Below are positions 56,498 to 64,000 of a stretch of 64,000 nt of DNA, piece after piece. The notes beneath the pieces are model-generated. The model ran no database searches and was not told the origin of the DNA. It was given only the letters and a program-made list of their open reading frames with translations. Source of the stretch: Nemertoderma westbladi (taxonomy: Eukaryota; Xenacoelomorpha; Nemertodermatida; Nemertodermatidae); assembly GCA_032718475.1 (NCBI GenBank), contig JAUCBJ010001196.1, positions 120,647 to 184,646 on the forward strand. Reading direction: 5' to 3'. Numbering within the stretch: the first letter of the stretch is position 1; every line of letters starts with the position of its first letter. The position numbers were made by a program, and so were the translations under genes.

Positions 56498-57121
56498 GAT
56501 GCACAGCTTCTACTAAATAAAGTGGAGAAGGCTGCTAAGGAGGTTGGATTGCATATATATGCTACCAAGACCGAATTCATGACCTTTAATGTTGATGGAA
56601 ACTTGACAACCATTGATAATAATCAACTAAGGAAGGTCGATGACTTCCAGTACCTTGAATCATGGATAGAGAGTAGCAAAAAGGACATAGAAGTTAGTAA
56701 AGCAAAGGCTTGGGTAGCTCTATCAAAAATGGATACAATCTGGAAATCAGATCTCTCCAGGCACCTGAAGACTAAGTTCTTTCGAGCCACAGTGGAAAGT
56801 GTATTTTTATATGGGGGTGAGACCTGGACACTGACTAAATTACTTAAACAACGAATTGATGGTTGCTATACAAGACTACTAAGGGCAGCCCTAAACATCA
56901 GCTGGAGACAACACATGACAAACGCCGAGCTGTATGGTACAATACTACCTGTATCAACCACCCTCCGTGAATGCAGATTAAGATTCAGTGGGCACTGCTG
57001 GCGAAGTAAAGACGAGGTCATACCAGATCTACTTCTCTGGCAACCAACTCATGGAAAGCGTAGTCATGGACGACCGGCCATAACATATATAGATCAACTT
57101 GAAAGGGATACTGAACTTTGA
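56498..57121 (+). pseudogene. RTE-2 reverse transcriptase, C-terminal part
   Basis: The frame opens in the flanking RTE-1 sequence at 56480 and continues AQLLLNKVEKAAKEVGLHI, VDDFQYLESWI, ETWTLTKLLKQRIDG and RLRFSGHCWRSKDEV to DTEL. It completes the frame broken at 53040. The continuation is clean, so the nested insertion occurred without much later decay. Confidence 0.82.
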
Positions 57122-57359
57122 AGAAACGAAATTGCGACAACTATGGAGAATCGGGAAGCCTGGAAGGATCTCATTTCCACTGTCCGAGTTCGCTCGACCT
57201 AGTAGTAGTAGGTCGCTCAACCTACTATCTACTAATTAATAGCAATATCTACAGTACATATTTTACATACTTAACACTATGTTGTGCTATTTATCTATGC
57301 ATCACTATGATATTGTATATGGGCATTGGCCTGAATTAAAGATAACATCACATAATTCC

Positions 57360-57605
57360 TTTAGGAAACGGAGTGGAAGATCACCCATGGTGGTGGTGGT
57401 GAACAGGCATTCCTTTAGGAAACAGATTGGAAGGTTTTACTGTGGAAGATCACCTATGGTGGTGAACAGGCATTCCTTTAGAAAACAGAGAGGAATGGTT
57501 TCCTGTGGGAGATCACCCAGAAAACAAAAAAGAGGGGTTTACAGTGGAAGATCACCCATAATTGTTGAACAGGTATTCCTTTGAGAAACAAGAGTGGAAG
57601 TGTTT
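57360..57605 (+). repeat. Tandem repeats of a SINE-A body unit
   Basis: About four units of 60-65 bp, each with GGCATTCCTTTAG, AAACAGA, TTTACTGTGGAAGATCACCC. The same segment occurs once in SINE-A at 9960-10020. The frame at 57279-57584 is a by-product. Confidence 0.75.
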
Positions 57606-57609
57606 ACTG

Positions 57610-57880
57610 AACTTGTTCTTCAGGTGCCTGTAGAGGTGGTCTGATTTCCAGATAGTATCAATTTTGGATATAGCTACCCATGCCTTTGCTTTCCTAACTT
57701 ATGTCTTTTTTGCTGCTCTCTACTCTATCCATGAGCCAAGGTACTGGTAGTCGTCAACCTTCCTTAGTTGATTATTATCAATTGTGGTCATACAGCGCGA
57801 TGTCATCCGCAAAGTCAGTGTGTATAACTGTAGTTGCCGGATATCTGCTACTTCTTACTGGGTACAGTGGCATAAGCATT
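57610..57880 (-). mobile_element. RTE-2 LINE fragment, inverted
   Basis: Reverse complement of RT and post-RT RTE-2 sequence: CGGATGACATCGCGCTG (FADD box) and GATAATAATCAACTAAGGAA. An internal deletion joins the two. Confidence 0.75.
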
Positions 57881-59131
57881 TGGGGAAAGTTTAGATATAA
57901 ATATCACTATTAATCAAGGAGATCAATTTCATTCATTTCATTTGTGTCATATTTAATAATTCATTATACTTCTTTGCAGTTCAGTAATTGGATATCATAT
58001 TTGTTCCTATTGTTTAGGTCTACTGGCTAATTATATTTGTACTGTACTTCTATTGTTTGACTTTAGAAAATCTATGTTATTTTCTTTAAGGAGTACAAGT
58101 TTATATTTAGTGCAAATCAACACCCAGTTAACCTGTGGCGTGAGCGACGCAGTAAAGGCGAGCCTTAGCACACAATTATAATTAGTGAATAGGGCAAAAT
58201 TTAATGTCCGTCTCTCTGTCCGTCCAACTGTAATGAAAAATGAAATATACTTTTCATGCCCTATATTTTTTACTTATTATGCCCTATATTTTTTACTCAT
58301 TTGCCCTATATTTATGTAAATAACTTGAAGATTTTAATCAAATTTTGTATGGTCATACTAAGAAAAACTTTCAATATTTCTGAAAGTTACGGGCAAATAC
58401 CTCTCGAACTTTTGACACCAGATCAAATCGAACTTGTATCGAACTTGCTCAAGTACCCGTGCGGCGCGATGCCCCACTAACTTGTACTGGTAGACAGTGA
58501 ATGATTGAGTGGTTCACAAAGTAAACAAAAATTGAAAATGGGTAGTTTTTAAATATAATGAGGAATCCATATAAATAAACAATTGGATTGTGATTCAAAT
58601 GAGCATAACTTTGTAACTAAAACAGTAAAATATATAGTTGGAGATATAATCACAAGAGATAAGGTTAATATTATTACTAAATTATTCTAGCCAATAAAAC
58701 AGCAGCATGACAATAGACCTTGGTCGAGTACGTCCTGTGCAATTTGCCCTCCGAAGACAATTGCTCCCAGATAATTGCCCCTGGAGAATTGAATTAGAGG
58801 ACAAATGGCTCTCTTTGGAATTGTCCCACATTTTAAAACATTGTAAGATTATTTCTACTTGTTTTATGCAGTTGGAAGTATTTCCTGTCTACGGAAACAA
58901 AATTATAAACTATACGGATTCCAGATTGTTTTAAAGAGTTATATAAGCAAGGAACGATCTCATTTGTAAGTATTTCTGTTACATATCCGAAACAGTGAAG
59001 CAGATAATTCTTAGTCAAAATTATTATATCCCTTTACTGTAATAGAATTACTTCCAGATCACCTAGTAGAGTCCATTTCCTATTTCCTATCAAGAGGAAC
59101 CAGTATACTCAACCTAAATTTCCATTCCCAA
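57881..59131. other. Unassigned sequence downstream of the otopetrin-like gene
   Basis: AT-rich; short open frames (58256-58480, 58707-58934) show no recognised domain. Near 58246-58320 the phrase GCCCTATATTTTTTAC is repeated. The 3' UTR of the gene at 59132 probably extends into this stretch. Confidence 0.35.
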
Positions 59132-61216
59132 TTATGGATTCTGGCGAATTTCAGTAGGCTTTCTGTAGGCTTTTTTCCAAATATGGTACAAACAAGCAGC
59201 AGAATGGAAGCGAAATAGAACTTGGAGTGGGCCGCATGTGTGAGACATAATTTTCCAGTTGCGTTCTTTAAAGAACGATATCTGCATGGGATTCACATCA
59301 GATATATTTACTTCAAAGATACTCACACCCCAAAAGGCAACATTGGCCATAATTAAAAACATCACAGCTTGATGGCTGATTGAATCTGCATCAGAAGGTT
59401 TTCTTTGCATTCCATCAAATATAAATGCTGTTTGAATTCCAGTTTCAAGAATAAGCAATGGTCTTAGCAACCATGAAATTGATTCAGGCCCATTGTAGCC
59501 GCTTGACCAGAACGCGGCGACACTGCTGAATCCACCAGCAATGAACATCCCGAAGAGACCAACCTTCAGTATATTTCTATCCAAAGCATTATCCCCCTCT
59601 GTGGAAAAATCGTTATGGTACAAATATCTCCATGCTAATAGTGTAGCAATAACCATAATAATTCCCAATGATGTTAATATTGATTCATACAGTGTCAATA
59701 TTGATTGTTTATTATTGTCTTTTACTTGTTTGTCTTTATTGTCTTGATTGTCTATTGATAGATAACAACCAATCATTATGATCATTATAAAGACTGATAT
59801 AGCTCCAAATATAAATCCTGTTAGGGAGTGCTGAAATGTAAGTGCTGGGTTTACCTCTACTCTCTCCTCAACTAATGTGCCTCCCGGTTTATCATCCATT
59901 GCTTGCATCATTGTAAACACAACAGAGGCAGCGACAACAGCATATTCAACGGTACAAACATACGAAAATGGCTTGAGAGATATAATAGTTCTACCGAGTT
60001 CAGTGTAATTAAAGTCACATGAATGATTAGATGATACATTTCCTAAATATGGGCGCAAAATTTCCGACATTGTATAATCATCATTACCCAAGTCATCCCG
60101 AGCTTCTTCCACCAGCAGATAAATCCAAATGTATAAATTAGTAGCTAGCATGTGAGCTAGGGCCATTCTGATAATCCATCGCCGCTTAGGTTGCAGGTAG
60201 TAGTTAGAAATTCGCGCTATTAGGATGAACTGACTGGTGACAAAAACAATTTTTAGTGTGTATGCAACTGGTTCTGCTGCAGACGTACCACACCTTTTCT
60301 TAAATAGGACATATGCAGCTATTTGCAGTCCTGCATTCAGCATTCCAATGAATCCACATACACCACATGCTACTTGGTCGAAACCATTTACAATTTTTTC
60401 GGATCTTTCTCCTTTCTTCAGCTTAATAATCATAATTGCAGAAAATATCCCTAGTATGTATACAACAATAGCAACTGCGTCAGTGTATGTAGGTATCCAT
60501 TGAGGTTGAACCATTTGTGTTACTATGACAACAGTCCCAAAGACCACAACACCTAAAGAGTATTTCAACCCACATGAGCGGCCACAGTTTCCAGTCTTTG
60601 GCGAAGCACTGTTTGCATCATTCACAGCTGCTTGCTGATCAGTGTTGACACTACTAACAGGTGCTTGATGGACAGTGTTGACACTACTAACAGGTGCTTG
60701 ATGGACAGTGTTGACACTACTAACAGGTGCTTGGTGGACAGTGTTGACACTACTAACAGGTGTTTGATGGACAGTGTTGACACTACTAACAGGTGTTTGA
60801 TGGACAGTGTTGACACTACTAACAGGTACTTGGTGGACAGTGTTGACACTACTAACAGGTGCTTGAAGAACAGTGTTGGCACTACTACCAGCTGCTTGAA
60901 GAATAGTGTTGATATTGTTTGCAGCAAGTGTTTGAGGAACATTGTTGACACTACTTGCAGCAGCTTGAACATTGTTGACACTACTTGTAGCAGCTTGAAC
61001 ATTGTTGACACTATTTGCAGCAGCTTGAATATTGTTGACACTACTTGCAGCAGCTTGAACATTGTTTACACTACTTGCACCAGCTTGAACATTGTTGACA
61101 CTACTTGCAGCAGCTTGAAAATTGTTGACACTATTTGCAGCAGCTTGAACATTGTTGACACTACTTGCAGCTGCTTGAACATTATCAATTAACAGAGGAG
61201 TATGCTCATCAGACAT
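59132..61216 (-). CDS. Otopetrin-like proton channel with repetitive N-terminus
   Basis: A single-exon, 694-residue membrane protein. Residues 1 to about 205 are soluble and consist of 10-11-residue repeats (ASSVNNVQAA, then APVSSVNTVHQ). From about 215 there are roughly twelve hydrophobic segments, for example YSLGVVVFGTVVIVTQMV, AVAIVVYILGIFSAIMIIKL, SVFIMIIMIGCYLSI, LLRPLLILETGIQTAFIF. The C-terminus has the otopetrin-type signature FRFHSAACLYHIWKKAY (about 668-684), and an NHSC glycosylation site lies in a probable extracellular loop. Otopetrins form plasma-membrane proton channels used in acid sensing and gravity-organ biomineralisation; for this protein that is inferred. Typical animal otopetrins are 500-700 residues and often multi-exon, so an intronless gene could reflect retroposition, but no poly-A tail or target duplication is seen. 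Met at 61216 is the first in frame. Confidence 0.82.
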   Translation of the reverse strand: MSDEHTPLLIDNVQAAASSVNNVQAAANSVNNFQAAASSVNNVQAGASSVNNVQAAASSVNNIQAAANSVNNVQAATSSVNNVQAAASSVNNVPQTLAANNINTILQAAGSSANTVLQAPVSSVNTVHQVPVSSVNTVHQTPVSSVNTVHQTPVSSVNTVHQAPVSSVNTVHQAPVSSVNTVHQAPVSSVNTDQQAAVNDANSASPKTGNCGRSCGLKYSLGVVVFGTVVIVTQMVQPQWIPTYTDAVAIVVYILGIFSAIMIIKLKKGERSEKIVNGFDQVACGVCGFIGMLNAGLQIAAYVLFKKRCGTSAAEPVAYTLKIVFVTSQFILIARISNYYLQPKRRWIIRMALAHMLATNLYIWIYLLVEEARDDLGNDDYTMSEILRPYLGNVSSNHSCDFNYTELGRTIISLKPFSYVCTVEYAVVAASVVFTMMQAMDDKPGGTLVEERVEVNPALTFQHSLTGFIFGAISVFIMIIMIGCYLSIDNQDNKDKQVKDNNKQSILTLYESILTSLGIIMVIATLLAWRYLYHNDFSTEGDNALDRNILKVGLFGMFIAGGFSSVAAFWSSGYNGPESISWLLRPLLILETGIQTAFIFDGMQRKPSDADSISHQAVMFLIMANVAFWGVSIFEVNISDVNPMQISFFKERNWKIMSHTCGPLQVLFRFHSAACLYHIWKKAYRKPTEIRQNP
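60632..61192 (-). repeat. Coding minisatellite in the otopetrin-like gene
   Basis: Two linked arrays: 33-bp units (GTGTTGACACTACTAACAGG type, about eight copies, 60640-60870) and 30-bp units (ACATTGTTGACACTACTTGC type, about nine copies, 60935-61190). Both preserve the reading frame of the minus-strand gene. The opposite strand is also open (60632-61192) only because of this periodicity. Confidence 0.9.
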
Positions 61217-61418
61217 TTTTTTTAAGGTAGAAGGCGAAGCGTGAACATATAATTATAATATTTGTTTAAGATATCAAATGAACTAAAAGAACATGAATAT
61301 GAATAGAAAGGCAGGTGTGTAAAACAAAACAATACAGCAAATTAAAAAGCAATTGGTATCCAATTGCTGCATCACTGCTGTAATTAGCTATTTTTATACA
61401 ATATATTTATATATATAC
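61217..61418 (-). promoter_or_regulatory. Upstream region of the otopetrin-like gene
   Basis: About 200 bp between the start codon and the palindrome at 61419. AT-rich; no specific promoter element can be identified with confidence. Confidence 0.3.
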
Positions 61419-61777
61419 ATATAGCGGTGAGAAACAATCAAAATTCGAGTTCGATGGAGAAGTAAAAATTTTTTATTGATATTATCAGTCAAATTAAATT
61501 AAATTGTTTTGTAAACATTATGACAGTAAAAACGGTTTTATTAATAAATAAGGTAAAAATGATCAAATTAAATAATAATGAGTCAATGCATTTCGGATTA
61601 CCTCTTCAGGACTATTATAATAGTTTTCTTTGATCATTTTTACCTTATTTATTAATAAAACCGTTTTTACTGTCATAATGTTTACTAAACAATTTAATTT
61701 AATTTGACTGATAATATCAATAAAAAATTTTTACTTCTCCATCGAACTCGAATTTTGATTGTTTCTCACCGCTATAT
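61419..61777. mobile_element. 359-bp near-perfect palindrome (MITE-like)
   Basis: Arms 61419-61567 and 61629-61777 are reverse complements over about 149 bp, beginning ATATAGCGGTGAGAAACAAT. They are separated by a 61-bp loop. By eye, mismatches are very few (for example GTAAACA against GTTTACT). Alternating TA flanks both ends. It is consistent with a foldback MITE inserted at TA-rich DNA. Confidence 0.8.
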
Positions 61778-62296
61778 ATACCGGAAGTCAGCAACAACAA
61801 ACTTGCTCGTTTTTCTGGAATATATACATATATATATACAATTTTATATAATATAATATACACCTTTATTTATATTCCTCAGTTAACTAGAAAGCCAGCA
61901 AGCTGGCTGGAAGGAGCCCGGGGGAAGAATCCTAGCCAAGACTATTACAAAGAACTATGTCAGTCAGCAGTAAGTAAACTAAACAATTGTCTAAACTGCA
62001 AGGCGTGAGTGAGGCTAGCTGACTTTGTGGCTCGCCCCACATAATAAAAATGCAACTTAGCTACCACTAACAAAAATATAATATGAAGCAAATAATTTCA
62101 TTATCAAGCACGTTTACAAGATATAAGATACGATTACCGAATATTTATAAAAAATGCCCATGATGCACAACCAGATAAATAACAACGAATAGAGCCAAAT
62201 AACAAATTTAGTTTCCTTCTATAGGTATTACCCCGTCGTCAAGCGGAATATCTCTTCCCAGTGAATCCTATGTGAATATATAATATATTCATGCTG
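61778..62296. other. Unassigned sequence
   Basis: AT-rich; no gene recognised. A GC-richer block lies at about 61890-62040. Confidence 0.3.
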
Positions 62297-62585
62297 AAGG
62301 CCCATTTTCGCGCTTGAGCTTTTTTTAGTTAAAACAATTTCTAGAATTTAATTGCTTCAAGATGAATCTGCTTTTCGAATACTAAAACCTAAACTTTAGA
62401 ATAAAGCTCAAAAAAAGCTTGAAAATATCTAAAAAAAAACTAGAAAAAAAGCTCAAAAAAATCTCAAAAAAAAAAGAAAAAAAGCTTGAAAAAAAGCTAG
62501 AAAAAAGCCAAAAAAAACCTTGAAAAAAATCCTTGGAAAAAGCTCAGAATACCTCACATAAAAAAGCAGCGCGGAAACGGGCCTT
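62297..62585. mobile_element. 289-bp TIR element with A-rich interior
   Basis: The left end AAGGCCCATTTTCGCGCT matches the inverse of the right end, AAGGCCCGTTTCCGCGCT, with two differences. The interior (62400-62540) is a degenerate array of AAAAAAGCTTGAAAA / AAAAAGCTAG units. No target duplication can be fixed. Probably a small non-autonomous DNA transposon. Confidence 0.55.
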
Positions 62586-64000
62586 ATAGTTAGGCGGTAG
62601 GCCAGTGGGCTCCTTAAATACATACAACTATTACAGGTCAACTATAAAACATTTTGCAATCTACAGTAAGTAACAACTGCAATAGGACACAACACACTGC
62701 TTTGTGTAACTAAAATTCATTCACCTGATCCACCCCCTGACTTTATTATTTAATTTTTTGTTATTTAATATTATTATTACAAAAATGTAAAATGTTAATG
62801 TAAAACATAGCAGAGTGAGTAACCTTATTGTAGATATACCCTTAGGAAGCACTGGGAGAGCAATCAGCTTATGGGGTAATACATTAGAAACCAACAGCTT
62901 ATGTGTGAGTAAACAAACATTGCCTTCCCTTATAGCCTACTAGTAAAACTTGGCAACCAACACGTTTTTCTATGACTGTGTATAACATATTAAGCCATAT
63001 TTCATCATGAACACCAGCTGTTATTTTACCATTGCTTTTAATTTCGCGACAAAACAATGTCAAAAAACTAAATATATCGAATACCACACATAGAATCGAT
63101 CTGAAATTTTGTAACGCGATTATGAACCACCAAAGCAATGTACTTGCAAAATTTCATCAAAATCGCCAGGCAGGAAGTGCCTCAAACTAGATAAATGTCA
63201 GTCAGTCAGTATGTCAGTCAGTGTAATGTATCCTGAGATTTTTTACAGAAAGTATCCCAGAGATTCTTACAGTAAGTATCCCGCTGTCAAGCGGGCTCCT
63301 AATAAGTATTTAATTAAACTAAACATGTCAAATGTATCTCCAGCTGTTTCAATAGGCCTACATGACATCATTGATGTCTTCCAAATTGAACCTGCTCTTT
63401 GCTCATGTAAAAGATACATCAACTATTTAAAATGTCTCACTGAAGAACACTTTAAAATGGTGCTCCCTGGAGGGTGAATCAAATGGCACTTCCTGTAGAC
63501 TCGACTGTGGGGAAATGGACTTCATGATTAAAAAAATAATTATAGGAATCCTTCAATTGGAAGGATGGAAGTGGGTGGCCTACATGGATTGAAAAATTTG
63601 TCGAAAATAAATCAACAAAGACATTTACAGTACTCTGTGACGGGATAACAGCATTTATAGCATTTGAAATGAAAAAGTGTGGATTGTGCCAGTAGAGATA
63701 GATAATAAACCAGATTCGAAACCAGAACGATTTCTATTTTCGAAATTAATGTTTATTACTGCTAATTATTAAAACAGCCACTTTTTGTAATTTCATACTT
63801 ATCAATTTGTTTCCTCAGATCAGTTCACGATCAATGATAGTATAATAATGATATAATGATATATATTTATTTAGTATAATAAGGCCAGACCACGCCCATT
63901 CTTTGCAAAATAATAGGGTTCTAAAGTTGTTGCAAACAGTGATTATGGGAGGCAGACAGAGAGATATAGAGGAACTCTAGGTCAACAATATGTATAGTTT
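62586..64000. other. Unassigned sequence at the right edge
   Basis: AT-rich. The frame at 63211-63477 (88 residues, ending CLTEEHFKMVLPGG) contains a short cysteine pair but no recognised domain. A GTCAGTCAGTCAGT-like simple repeat lies at about 63196-63222. No RNA gene or bounded transposon seen. Confidence 0.35.

Larger units (their letters stand above)
50226..57215 (+). mobile_element. RTE-2 LINE, interrupted by nested insertions
   Basis: A second RTE-group family related to RTE-1 in layout. It has a 5' region (50226-50560), endonuclease (50850-51640), RT (52296-53040), then a 3.46-kb inserted block (53041-56497), then its C-terminal part (56498-57121) and a TAG-repeat tail at about 57200-57210. 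A fragment of the same family lies inverted at 57610-57880. Confidence 0.85.

Noticed and set aside
60632-61192. 186-residue frame antisense to the otopetrin N-terminus
   Set aside because: It is the reverse strand of the coding minisatellite and consists only of repeats; the minus-strand gene explains it.
62453-62641. 62-codon Phe-rich frame
   Set aside because: Produced by the A-rich interior of the TIR element at 62297-62585.
63211-63477. 88-codon frame near the right edge
   Set aside because: No recognised domain, no paralogue in the window and AT-rich context; insufficient to call a gene, although an exon cannot be excluded.

Overview
This is a metazoan nuclear genome window, AT-rich, with spliced genes, LTR and non-LTR retrotransposons, cut-and-paste DNA transposons and tRNA-derived SINEs. 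Its style suggests a marine invertebrate, possibly an echinoderm or hemichordate, but the species cannot be fixed from sequence alone. Only three host genes can be supported. All three are on the minus strand. Most of the rest is mobile or repetitive DNA, much of it nested.

Left part (1-21 kb). Two tandem paralogues of a four-EF-hand calcium-binding protein lie head to tail on the minus strand. Each is reconstructed here from three exons with matching intron phases: copy A (15742-15510, 9148-9029, 1052-854; 183 aa) and copy B (20850-20681, 18653-18534, 16949-16751; 162 aa). Introns of copy A carry a large inverted duplication, an old RTE-type LINE, a hAT-like transposon with an exact 8-bp target duplication (5232-8506), two SINEs and a nearly pristine Ty3/gypsy retrotransposon (10066-15286). 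Introns of copy B carry a broken LINE and a 608-bp palindromic element.

Middle part (21-38 kb). A piggyBac-like element flanked by TTAA (21876-26947) holds a minisatellite split by an almost full-length RTE-group LINE. Next come a CACTG-terminated DNA transposon with a 564-595 aa transposase-like gene (28091-30890), a small TTAA/G-rich element (31273-32055), and a 2.75-kb minisatellite of about 36-bp units (32334-35080). Each minisatellite unit contains a perfect hairpin with a C(UUCG)G tetraloop.

Right part (38-58 kb). A decayed CR1/L2-like LINE (38530-44450) is followed by a second decayed LINE of the same general kind. Then comes a three-level nest: an RTE-2 LINE (50226-57215) is interrupted by an inverted RTE-1 LINE (53041-56497), which is itself interrupted at TTAA by a 1644-bp element with poly-G/poly-C ends (54546-56189). 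Undamaged paralogous copies elsewhere in the window act as empty sites and prove several of these insertions.

Far right (59-64 kb). A single-exon otopetrin-like proton-channel gene (59132-61216) has a long N-terminus built from 10-11-residue repeats. A 359-bp palindrome lies about 200 bp upstream of its start. Two TIR elements and unassigned AT-rich sequence complete the window. Alignments were done by eye, so boundaries are approximate unless a target duplication fixes them.
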